Source: DATARN01 sp963851105 (GTDB lineage: Bacteria; Actinomycetota; Acidimicrobiia; Acidimicrobiales; Palsa-688). From it: a DNA stretch of 64,000 nt. The position numbers and the translations under genes were made by a program. A model generated the notes under the pieces. That model did not search any database. It had not been told where the DNA came from and saw nothing but the letters and a program-made list of their open reading frames with translations. This document shows, one piece after another, positions 44,251 through 53,118 of the stretch. How positions within the stretch are numbered: the first letter of the stretch is position 1; every line of letters begins with the position of its first letter. Location: contig CAWKNP010000002.1 in NCBI GenBank assembly GCA_963851105.1, forward strand, positions 496,001 to 560,000, given 5' to 3'.

Positions 44251-45336
44251 ATGGGGGAGCTCTCGCGGGTCATGGTGGTAGGGCTGGGAAAAGTGGGCGA
44301 GCTGGTTGCACGTCTCCTGCACCACGCCGGTTTCGAGGTCGTCGGCGCCGATCTGGTGAGCCGGGCTGCGGCCATACCGTTCCCGGTGGTGTTGCTCGAC
44401 GTCGGCGATGCCGACGCCGTGGCCGCCCATCTGGGCCAGTGCCAGGCCGTGGTGTCGTGTTTGCCGTATCGGTTCAACGCCACCTTGGCCGAGCAGGCGG
44501 TCGCCCTCGGCGTGCATTACTTCGACCTGACCGAGGATGTCGCCACCACCGCCTTGCTGTCGGCGCTGGCCGAGGGCGCCGATTCGGTCGTCATGCCTCA
44601 TTGTGGTTTGGCCCCCGGGCTCATCTGCATGACCGGTGCGTGGCTGGCGCGGGGCTTCGAACGGGTCGAATCCATCGAGCTCAAGGTGGGCGCGCTGCCG
44701 GGCAGCCCGAGCGGCCTGCTCGGCTACGCCTTCAACTGGTCGCCCGAGGGCGTCGTCAACGAATACCTCAACGATTGCGAGGTCATCCGCGGCGGCCGCC
44801 GGCGGATGGTGCCGTCCATGAGCGAGACCGAAATGGTGTGGATCGGCGGGACCCAGCTGGAAGCGTTCACCACCTCCGGCGGCCTCGGGACCATGTGCGC
44901 CACGTTTGAAGGCCAGGTCGAGCGCCTGGACTACAAGACACTGCGGTACCCCGGCCACTGCGAGCTCATGCGGTTCTTCTTCGACGAGCTGCACATGCGC
45001 CAGGACCGGGAACTGGCCGGGCGCATCCTGGTAAAAGCGAAACCACCGGTCGACGACGACGTCGTCTATCTGTATGCCGCGGTGGAGGGCGAGCGGGCCG
45101 GGGTGACGGTGCGCGAGCAGCTGGTGCGGACCTACCGGCCGGTGATCGTGGCCGGGCGCCAATGGCGCGCCATTTCCTGGACGACGGCGGCGTCGGTGTG
45201 CGCGGCGGTAGAGCTGGTCGCCGCCGGCCAGCTGCCGGCCCGGGGCTTCGTCCGCCAGGAGCAGGTCGACCTCGACGCGGTCATGGCGACGCCGACGGGA
45301 CGCCTGTTCTCCGACACCGGGTCGGTGGCCGCGTGA
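44251..45336 (+). CDS. lysDH: Saccharopine dehydrogenase-like L-lysine 6-dehydrogenase
   Basis: A 361-residue Rossmann-fold dehydrogenase with the dinucleotide motif VMVVGLGKVGELVARLL and the saccharopine-dehydrogenase-like segment DLTEDVATTALL. The later SPEGVVNEYLNDCE and the size match lysine 6-dehydrogenases, which make allysine (cyclising to P6C) from L-lysine. The ALDH7-type gene and the DUF1338/HglS-like gene on either side support this over carboxynorspermidine or other relatives. Saccharopine or homospermidine dehydrogenase cannot be excluded. Its stop overlaps the next gene by GTGA. Confidence 0.75.
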   Translation: MGELSRVMVVGLGKVGELVARLLHHAGFEVVGADLVSRAAAIPFPVVLLDVGDADAVAAHLGQCQAVVSCLPYRFNATLAEQAVALGVHYFDLTEDVATTALLSALAEGADSVVMPHCGLAPGLICMTGAWLARGFERVESIELKVGALPGSPSGLLGYAFNWSPEGVVNEYLNDCEVIRGGRRRMVPSMSETEMVWIGGTQLEAFTTSGGLGTMCATFEGQVERLDYKTLRYPGHCELMRFFFDELHMRQDRELAGRILVKAKPPVDDDVVYLYAAVEGERAGVTVREQLVRTYRPVIVAGRQWRAISWTTAASVCAAVELVAAGQLPARGFVRQEQVDLDAVMATPTGRLFSDTGSVAA

Positions 45337-46346
45337 CCGTGGTTGCGCTGCAGGAGCTGATCGGCGTGACGCTCGGGGCCTCGCAGGCGCGCCAGCTGGT
45401 CGTCGGCCTCGACCTCGATGACGCGTTGCTCGCGCCGGCGGCGCTCGGGGATCGGGTGCCGCGGGCGGTGCTGGCCGAGGCGCTGGCCGCGTTGCTTTTC
45501 GCCGATCTGCTCACCACGGTCCCGAGTGCCGCCGCCTATGTGGGCGAGAAATGGGGGCGGGGGGACAAGGTCCACCTCGACCACGGGGCGGTGCGGACCG
45601 TTGCCGGGGTCGACTGCGGCGAGCTGCCTGCCGGGCAGGAGAGCGTCACCCGGGTGCTGGCGGCGCTCGGCTATGCCCACAAATACACCTACGACCTGGC
45701 CCGGCTGCACATGACGGGCCGTAGCTGGTGCCACGTCGATCAGCCAGCGGCCGTCGCCCAGTATTTCGTCAGCGAGTTGCACGCCGAGGAATTCTCGCCC
45801 TCATTCCAGGCCGCCGCGGCGCGGGTCCTCGGGTCGGCGCCCGACCCCCTGTCCGCCGGCGAGCTCTCGCTCCTGGCCGAGCTGGCCTCGACCGGGAGCC
45901 TGGCGTTCGCCGATGCCGCCGCTTTGTTGCCGGCGCTGGTCGGGTGCTTCCGGCGCCAGCATGGGGTACCGGCGGTCGCCGACTATGAGTTGTTGCGGGC
46001 CGAGTCCCCCGAGATGGCGTGGATCGCCACCGAGGGAACCGCCTTCAATCACGCCACCGACCGGGTGGCCGATGTCGCGGCGGTGGCCGCCGCCGAGCGG
46101 GCCGCGGGCCGGCCCATCTCCGACACCGTCGAGATATCGGGATCGGCCCGGATCCTCCAGACCGCCCACCGCGCGCCGCTGGTCCGGAGGTCGTTTGGCG
46201 GGCCCGATGGTGGCACCGTTGTAATGGACGTGCCCGGTTCGTTCTTCGAGTTCATCACCCGGCGGCCCCTGCCGGACGGATCGGGTCCCGATCTGGCTTT
46301 CGACGCCGCCAACGCGCAGCAGATCTTCACCATGACCCGGGGCTAG
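45333..46346 (+). CDS. hglS: DUF1338/HglS-like 2-oxoadipate dioxygenase/decarboxylase
   Basis: A 337-residue member of DUF1338. HglS of this family turns 2-oxoadipate into D-2-hydroxyglutarate using Fe(II) and O2. The metal and substrate residues seem kept: His84 and Arg88 in LDHGAVRTV, His240 in EGTAFNHATDRV and Glu306 in GSFFEFITRR. HglS of Pseudomonas is longer (about 450 residues), so this is a shorter variant and the substrate could differ. The GTG start overlaps the lysine dehydrogenase stop, so they are translated together. Supported mainly by the motifs and the lysine context. Confidence 0.75.
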   Translation: MTVVALQELIGVTLGASQARQLVVGLDLDDALLAPAALGDRVPRAVLAEALAALLFADLLTTVPSAAAYVGEKWGRGDKVHLDHGAVRTVAGVDCGELPAGQESVTRVLAALGYAHKYTYDLARLHMTGRSWCHVDQPAAVAQYFVSELHAEEFSPSFQAAAARVLGSAPDPLSAGELSLLAELASTGSLAFADAAALLPALVGCFRRQHGVPAVADYELLRAESPEMAWIATEGTAFNHATDRVADVAAVAAAERAAGRPISDTVEISGSARILQTAHRAPLVRRSFGGPDGGTVVMDVPGSFFEFITRRPLPDGSGPDLAFDAANAQQIFTMTRG

Positions 46347-46350
46347 CGCG

Positions 46351-46356
46351 TAGTTT
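46351..46356 (+). promoter_or_regulatory. Candidate -10 TAGTTT of the Hsp20-like gene
   Basis: TAGTTT ends 6 bases before the ATG at 46363, with no ribosome binding site. Confidence 0.45.
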
Positions 46357-46362
46357 TACGCC

Positions 46363-46749
46363 ATGACCTCCGATCGGCCGACGGATCAGGAAGTCCTTGA
46401 CGCCACCGCCGCCACCGAGGCGGCCATGCGACCCCAGGCGGTGCCCGTCAATATGTACGAGACGGCCGCCGCCCTCGTCATCCTCGCTCCCATGGTGGCA
46501 GTCACCGCCCACGACGTGTGCGTCGAATTCAAGCCCGGCATGGTCCGGTTTTGGGCCCACCTGCGAAGTGCCGGTACCCGGGACTACCTGATCCACGAGT
46601 GGGAGTACGGCGGCTACGAACGCTGCATCGACATCCCGGCGGGATTCGGCCGGGCGGTCGAGGCGTCACTCGGCAACGGGCAACTGGCAATCCGGATCCT
46701 CCGCGGCGACCCGGCGGCGTCTCTCACGGTGAAGCCGACCGCCCTTTAG
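46363..46749 (+). CDS. Hsp20/alpha-crystallin-fold protein
   Basis: A 128-residue protein with a small heat-shock-like beta-sandwich. VNMYETAAALVILAPMV, DVCVEFKPGMVRFWAHL, HEWEYGGYERCIDIPAGFG and LGNGQLAIRILRG match the strands of an alpha-crystallin domain. It has no long N-terminal arm. Such proteins hold unfolded proteins or, in this branch, have unknown function. It is transcribed on its own from a leaderless-type promoter and is convergent with a helical hypothetical gene (stops overlap by 4 bases). Confidence 0.78.
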   Translation: MTSDRPTDQEVLDATAATEAAMRPQAVPVNMYETAAALVILAPMVAVTAHDVCVEFKPGMVRFWAHLRSAGTRDYLIHEWEYGGYERCIDIPAGFGRAVEASLGNGQLAIRILRGDPAASLTVKPTAL

Positions 46750-47447
46750 GGTTGGTGCTCGCCTAACCAGTCGAGCAGCAATTGGTGGACGCGCTTGGCC
46801 TCGGCCAGGCGCCGGCTGGCGCCCGGCATTTTCCGGTTGACGATCGACCACTGGGCCCGGGCGGTGGCGTGGCTGAGGGAAAAGAGGAAGCCGTACATGG
46901 TCCCCAGGTCCTCGGCGGAGCCCCGGCCATTCAAAAAACGCGCCTTGAATACCTGGCCGAGCCACTCGAAGCGGCGGGGATCGAGCCGGGTGCGGGGCGG
47001 AAGGCTCTCCATTGCGCTTCGAAGCTCATCGGTCTTGGCGATGAGTTCGTCGAGGCCGGCAAGGGAATCATCGTCGTCGGACGACCAGGGCTGGGCCCGA
47101 AGCTGGCGCAGGTCGGCGAGCTGCTCGGTGAACCCGTCGAGCAGCTCGGTCATCTCGGTGATCGCGGTGGGGGCGGTATCGGGCCACTGCAGGGCGATGA
47201 TGATCAGGATGTCCACCTGATAGAAAATCCGGTAGATCTCCCCGAACGGCAGCGACGTCGATTCGTTCATGGTGATGGCGGGGAAAGATGCGATCGCCCC
47301 TTCGGTCTCGTCGCGGGCCCGCTCGACATCGCGGCCCGCGGTTTCGGCGTCGCCCGCGGTCACCGCCGCGACCGCGGCGTCGAGAGCGACGCCCACCTGG
47401 CCGAGAGCGACCACGATGCGCTCATGGTCAGTTCTGGTATAGCTCAC
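46746..47447 (-). CDS. Helical hypothetical protein
   Basis: A 233-residue soluble protein, almost all predicted helix: YTRTDHERIVVALGQVGVAL, a middle with IYRIFYQVDILIIIALQWPD, and a C-terminal half with LGQVFKARFLNGRGSAED and WLGEHQP at the end. I do not recognise the family. The GTG at 47447 has a GGGAGGGG ribosome site 5-6 bases upstream and is preferred over 47489. It overlaps the Hsp20-like gene by 4 bases at the stops. Confidence 0.6.
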   Translation of the reverse strand: MSYTRTDHERIVVALGQVGVALDAAVAAVTAGDAETAGRDVERARDETEGAIASFPAITMNESTSLPFGEIYRIFYQVDILIIIALQWPDTAPTAITEMTELLDGFTEQLADLRQLRAQPWSSDDDDSLAGLDELIAKTDELRSAMESLPPRTRLDPRRFEWLGQVFKARFLNGRGSAEDLGTMYGFLFSLSHATARAQWSIVNRKMPGASRRLAEAKRVHQLLLDWLGEHQP

Positions 47448-47671
47448 GCACGCCCCTCCCGATCGAACATCTGAGCACCATTGTTCCATGACGGCGGATC
47501 GGACCCCCGGTGCGCCCGGAAGGCGGGTTTCGCCACCCGCCGCTGCGGGGAATATCGGTGCCGAGAGGAAATATGCGTTCGCGGCAATCCCAGGTCCCGC
47601 AATGACGTGCCTTAGTGCGCGAACATGTCGTATCGTGTATCCCGACAGATTGTTAGGGTAAAGGGAGTTCT

Positions 47672-48241
47672 ATGGCCAAGAAGCAAGTCGTCAGCTATAG
47701 CTATACGTGCGACGTTTGCGGCAATGAAATTGCCGAGACGGACGCGGCTACCGCCAGTCGCAAGATCAGTTGGGAAGGATCCGACTACACGCTCGACGTC
47801 TGCGCGGTGCACGGCTCGGAGTTGGATACCGTCCTCGGCGCGATCAAGCGTTTTGTCGATGTCAGTCATCGCGCCGGAGGCCGGCGTGGTCGCCGGTCGG
47901 CGACGACCAAGACCACCACCCCGTCGCCCGCGACCCGGGCGCCTCGCGCCCGCCGCACGAGCGGTTCCACGACCGCCGCGACGCCCGCGACTCGCAATAA
48001 TGTCGGTGCCGTCCGCGCCTGGGCCCAGGCCAATGGCTACAACGTCGGCGACCGGGGCCGTATCCCGGCCTCTGTCGTGGCCGCCTACGAGGCCGCCAAT
48101 GGTCCTGCTCAAAGCAACGGAACGGCGCAGGCCAACGGTTCTTCCCCCGCGCCGGCGGCTCCTCGTACCCGGCGCCCGCGCAAGGCGAAGGCTGCGGCTA
48201 CCGCCCCGGCTGAGTCCGTGCCGGCGACTGCTTCGGTCTGA
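47672..48241 (+). CDS. lsr2: Lsr2-like nucleoid-associated protein with zinc-ribbon N-terminus
   Basis: A 189-residue protein. Residues about 110-143 form the Lsr2 DNA-binding domain (NVGAVRAWAQANGYNVGDRG, then RIPASVVAAY) with the RGR AT-hook-like loop that inserts in the minor groove. The N-terminal dimerisation part differs from classic Lsr2: it has YTCDVCGNEI and DVCAVHGSE, i.e. C13, C16, C44 and H47, arranged like a zinc ribbon. Residues 65-105 and 145-185 are Arg/Ala/Thr-rich and disordered. Lsr2 proteins silence AT-rich foreign DNA. AAGGGAG lies 8 bases before the ATG. A perfect hairpin follows the gene. Confidence 0.85.
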   Translation: MAKKQVVSYSYTCDVCGNEIAETDAATASRKISWEGSDYTLDVCAVHGSELDTVLGAIKRFVDVSHRAGGRRGRRSATTKTTTPSPATRAPRARRTSGSTTAATPATRNNVGAVRAWAQANGYNVGDRGRIPASVVAAYEAANGPAQSNGTAQANGSSPAPAAPRTRRPRKAKAAATAPAESVPATASV

Positions 48242-48265
48242 CGCCCGGCTTTACCAGTACTACCG

Positions 48266-48296
48266 CGAGGCCGGGTCGCAACGCGACCCGGCCTCG
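48266..48296 (+). terminator. Strong hairpin terminator after lsr2-like gene
   Basis: CGAGGCCGGGTCGC and GCGACCCGGCCTCG form a perfect 14-bp stem around an AAC loop, 24 bases after the stop, followed by GGAAAAC. The rest up to 48454 carries nothing I can name. Confidence 0.75.
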
Positions 48297-48454
48297 GGAA
48301 AACGTCGGATCCAGGTGGCGCGAGGGTGATCCGAAGGCTTTTGGCGCCGTCAAATCCGGGGCGGGCGCCATGCCCGACCCCTTGAGCGGAAATGACGTTA
48401 TCTACTTGGCCCTCGGTTCACCCCCACCCCAATGATCCGCCTGGGTATCGCCGG

Positions 48455-48664
48455 TCAGGATGCCAGCGTTTCGGGGAGGTCGTCGCAGCGGATTCGCACA
48501 ATGTCGGCCGTGCGATAACTCGCCACCCGGCGGGCCCAGCAGTCGATTGTGGCGCGACCCTGTCGGGTCTGAAAGAACGTCGTCAACGGCCCTTCCTGCT
48601 GGTAGGCATCCGCACCGGCAACGAATTCTCTATCGCCGGTCTTCAGCCGGACCTCGTAGGTCAT
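48455..48664 (-). CDS. Small hypothetical protein
   Basis: A 69-residue protein (MTYEVRLKTGDREFVAGADA, then an aromatic/Thr-rich strand and WARRVASYRTADIVRIRCDD). It looks like a small beta-rich fold such as a single SH3- or KOW-like barrel. GGAGG lies 6 bases before the ATG, which supports translation. No family recognised. Confidence 0.55.
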   Translation of the reverse strand: MTYEVRLKTGDREFVAGADAYQQEGPLTTFFQTRQGRATIDCWARRVASYRTADIVRIRCDDLPETLAS

Positions 48665-48783
48665 GGTCACCTCCGACAATGACGGTAACGGAGGGCGCCT
48701 GTGGGCATCCAGAGGCAAAGCCTGTGGATTTCCGGTGGTTGAACCTGTGTTCTTGGCCGGGTGGCGCCCGTGAGCGACCCGTC

Positions 48784-48789
48784 TAGCGT
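48784..48789 (+). promoter_or_regulatory. Candidate -10 TAGCGT of the HAD hydrolase gene
   Basis: TAGCGT ends 7 bases before the GTG at 48797 and lies inside the longer open frame, so it argues for the shorter start. Confidence 0.4.
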
Positions 48790-48796
48790 GGCTCCG

Positions 48797-49498
48797 GTGG
48801 GCGCGACCGCTGCGACGAGCACGAATGGCACATTGCTCGCCGGCGCGTGCCTGGTCCTCGACTTCGACGGCACGATCCTCGATACCGAACAACCCGTCTT
48901 CCAGTCGTGGGCCGAGTTGTGGCAGGACCACGGTGTCGAACTCCGACGGGCCCGTTGGCAGGCCGTCATCGGCACCGACGGCGACTTCGATCCCTGGGTC
49001 GAGCTGCAGCACCTCGTCGGCCGGACACTCGATCCTGCTCTGGTGGTGCGCCGTCGGGCCCGGCGCGACGAGCTCCAGGCTGCTTATGGCCCCCGTGGCG
49101 GGGTTGTGGCATGGCTCGAGCAGGCCCGCGAGTTGCGGGTCCCGGTGGCCATTGCCTCGTCATCGCCCCTCGAGTGGGTAACCGGTCACCTGCGCCGTCT
49201 GGGATTGGCCGATCGTTTCGCCGCCGTGGTGTGCCGCGACGAGATCGTGCCAGCCAAACCCGATCCCCTGTCGTACCGGGAGGCCTGCCGGCTGTTGGGC
49301 GCCGAGCCTCGACGCTCGGTAGCGGTCGAGGACTCGCACCACGGTGTCATGGCGGCGGTTACCGCCGGGCTGTTCACAGTGGCAGTACCGCACGGACTGA
49401 CCGACGATCTGGACCTCTCGGCAGCCGACCTGATGGCGGCGTCACTTGAAGACCTAAAGCTGGCCGATGTCCTGGCTCGGGCGGCGGCGCGCGGTTAG
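48797..49498 (+). CDS. HAD-superfamily hydrolase (beta-phosphoglucomutase-like)
   Basis: A 233-residue HAD phosphatase or phosphomutase. Motif I is LVLDFDGTILDTE with nucleophile and acid-base Asp, motif II the Ser in VAIASSSPLEW, motif III the Lys in VPAKPDPLSY, and motif IV VAVEDSHHGVMAA. A helical cap sits between motifs I and II, as in the beta-phosphoglucomutase subfamily. Cytosolic; substrate unknown, probably a sugar phosphate. GTG 48797 is chosen because of the TAGCGT box 7 bases before it; GTG 48761 would add 12 residues. Confidence 0.85.
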   Translation: MGATAATSTNGTLLAGACLVLDFDGTILDTEQPVFQSWAELWQDHGVELRRARWQAVIGTDGDFDPWVELQHLVGRTLDPALVVRRRARRDELQAAYGPRGGVVAWLEQARELRVPVAIASSSPLEWVTGHLRRLGLADRFAAVVCRDEIVPAKPDPLSYREACRLLGAEPRRSVAVEDSHHGVMAAVTAGLFTVAVPHGLTDDLDLSAADLMAASLEDLKLADVLARAAARG

Positions 49499-49509
49499 AT
49501 CCGCCCCTG

Positions 49510-51327
<1,818 letters not shown>

Positions 51328-51450
51328 CTGGCCATTTTGGCCCGTGGGGGGCCCGCAGCGGTCACCGGCGCCCGAATCGACGCTTCAAACGGCGCGCCGG
51401 GCTACCGCCGACACGGGAATGCTGCCCCGCTGGCGCGCAGGGCGGGGCGC

Positions 51451-51456
51451 TATCAT
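51451..51456 (+). promoter_or_regulatory. Candidate -10 TATCAT of a small gene
   Basis: TATCAT ends 8 bases before the ATG at 51465. Confidence 0.45.
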
Positions 51457-51464
51457 GCGCCGCC

Positions 51465-51680
51465 ATGGCTTGGAAACAGATTGCTCCTCAGCCGGTCAAA
51501 GTTTCGTTCGACGGGGACCGCTTGGAGCTCGACGCTGACCGTTGGGACGATTTCTCCGGGGCTATCGGCTGCTCCGTGCCCGCCCAGGCGGGGGAGCGCA
51601 TAACCGTCCTGGCCGGCGAGTACACCCCGCTCGACGAGAAGGCCTTCGAGGACGCCTGCGCGGGCGGGACCCGCATCTGA
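51465..51680 (+). CDS. Small hypothetical protein
   Basis: A 71-residue acidic protein (KVSFDGDRLELDADRWDDFS, then GERITVLAGEYTPLDEKAFE). It has no signal or membrane segment and a beta-rich look. It follows a TATCAT box by 8 bases, and the third-position GC pattern is like that of its neighbours. Function unknown. Confidence 0.55.
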   Translation: MAWKQIAPQPVKVSFDGDRLELDADRWDDFSGAIGCSVPAQAGERITVLAGEYTPLDEKAFEDACAGGTRI

Positions 51681-51723
51681 CAGCTGGCCCGCCCGCGCGG
51701 TGGCGTTGATTGTTCCGCGACGA

Positions 51724-52443
51724 TTACCAGCGAGCCCGCAGGCTCCAAACGGCCGCTGCGCCGGCGATAACGGCTACCGCCAGGTGGTTGATGAAATAGC
51801 CGACTTTTACCGCCCCGGTCAGGTGGGGGACGGTCAGGTAGACGAAGCCCCGCAAAACGGCGGCGAAGGCGACCACCGCGGCCACCACTCCGGCCACCAG
51901 CGCGATGGTGCGCACCCTGCCGCCGCGAGCTTCGACGATGGGCGCCTCGCCGCCTCGGGCCCGCTGGAGCACGACCAAGGCGACGGCCAATACCAAGGCG
52001 GCGGCGGTCGCCAGCTCGGCGGGGGCCAGGAACTGCAGGAGTCGGTCACGTCCGGCGGTGCCACTCGGTGCGCCGAGGGCGACGAAGAGGTTGCCGAGGA
52101 AGAGCACCACGATGGCGACGCTGATGGCCAGCGAGGCGAACAGTGCCGGTGCCACGGTGACAAAACTTGGTCCCGTCCGGCGGGGCCGCCGGGGGCGGTA
52201 GCGGGGATCGGGTCCTCCCGACCACGCCGTCGTGGGCTGGTAGGCGGGGTCCGGGTAGTTCGGGTCGCCGTAGCCGGGCGGGGGTGGCGCGTAGACACCG
52301 GGCGGTGGCCCGTGGTCGACGGGCGCAGGCGGGATCTGCTGGCCCCGCCAGCCGGGAGGGGCGGCGGGATCTTGCCAGCCCGGTGCCGGACCGCCAGGAC
52401 CGTAGGGTGCCTCGGGCCGCTCGGACGGTGGAACGGTGCTCAT
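51724..52443 (-). CDS. Membrane protein with Pro-rich N-terminus
   Basis: A 239-residue protein. Residues 1-90 are Pro/Gly/Tyr-rich and disordered (PPGVYAPPPPGYGDPNYPDP), typical of actinobacterial divisome or wall-associated proteins, followed by four hydrophobic segments at about 95-120, 135-158, 172-196 and 213-235. No catalytic motif is visible. It is divergent from the small acidic protein gene. Function unknown. Confidence 0.65.
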   Translation of the reverse strand: MSTVPPSERPEAPYGPGGPAPGWQDPAAPPGWRGQQIPPAPVDHGPPPGVYAPPPPGYGDPNYPDPAYQPTTAWSGGPDPRYRPRRPRRTGPSFVTVAPALFASLAISVAIVVLFLGNLFVALGAPSGTAGRDRLLQFLAPAELATAAALVLAVALVVLQRARGGEAPIVEARGGRVRTIALVAGVVAAVVAFAAVLRGFVYLTVPHLTGAVKVGYFINHLAVAVIAGAAAVWSLRARW

Positions 52444-52616
52444 GGAACCTCCAATGGTCGGCCCCCGGAAAGCGAGGCATTCGAGTAGCCGTACGCCAAA
52501 GGAGATAACCCGCCGGGTCGAGAACCAAACCCGGCGTGCCGTGAGTCGATGATCTCGGCCGGTGTCGTCGGGGCATCTGGGCGCGCCTAGTGTCGAATGA
52601 TCCCGAGGAGGTGGCG

Positions 52617-52814
52617 GTGAGCGACGAAGAAGACTCTCTGAACGAGTTGCGGGAAACCCCCGCCGGCTGGTCGCTCGAGCAGGAGCTCGAGATCGCCGCT
52701 GAGGTCTACGGTCCCGATCCCAAGGGCCACGTCGACGCCACCGGCGACCTGACCGACGAGGAATTGGTCGAGCGGTTTCGCTCCATTCTGGGCTTCGACG
52801 TCAACTGGGAGTAG
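52617..52814 (+). CDS. Small acidic hypothetical protein
   Basis: A 65-residue acidic protein (DEEDSLNELRETPAGWSLEQ, then TDEELVERFRSILGFDVNWE). GTG 52617 is chosen because GAGGAGG lies 6 bases upstream; the GTG at 52590 in the same frame has no such site. No family recognised. Confidence 0.55.
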   Translation: MSDEEDSLNELRETPAGWSLEQELEIAAEVYGPDPKGHVDATGDLTDEELVERFRSILGFDVNWE

Positions 52815-52829
52815 CGGCCCGCCCCAGGG

Positions 52830-52835
52830 TAGGGT
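52830..52835 (+). promoter_or_regulatory. Candidate -10 TAGGGT of a micro-protein gene
   Basis: TAGGGT lies 45 bases before the ATG at 52881, giving a leadered transcript with an AAAAAGGAG ribosome site. Confidence 0.35.
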
Positions 52836-52880
52836 CCAACCAGGGCGATCACGCCGCAAGCCCGAAAAAGGAGCGCCACC

Positions 52881-53009
52881 ATGTCTGATACTGAAGACGG
52901 CAACCAGGAATCCGGCGGCGGTCAAGCGCCGGAGAAGGAATCCGGCGGCGTGACCGAGGAGGAATTCATCCGGTCAGGCGAGGGCGCGGCCGAGCCGACC
53001 GAGGACTAA
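52881..53009 (+). CDS. 42-residue acidic micro-protein
   Basis: A short frame too small for most gene callers: MSDTEDGNQESGGGQAPEKE, then a second KESGG copy and TEEEFIRSGEG. It is strongly acidic and disordered. AAAAAGGAGC lies 8 bases before the ATG, and a TAGGGT box upstream supports real expression. Function unknown. Confidence 0.5.
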   Translation: MSDTEDGNQESGGGQAPEKESGGVTEEEFIRSGEGAAEPTED

Positions 53010-53118
53010 CGGCCGGCGACAGGCTGCCAGGCGAGCGGTCCCGCTCGGCCAACTGGCGGACCATCTCGAGGCCACGATCGTGGTTGGCTCTGGTGACGAG
53101 CGCGATGCGCCCGCTCGT

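Noticed and set aside
42698..44281. Plus-strand open frame of 527 codons over the aldehyde dehydrogenase
   Set aside because: Antisense shadow of a complete ALDH7-type enzyme; its product has no recognisable motif.
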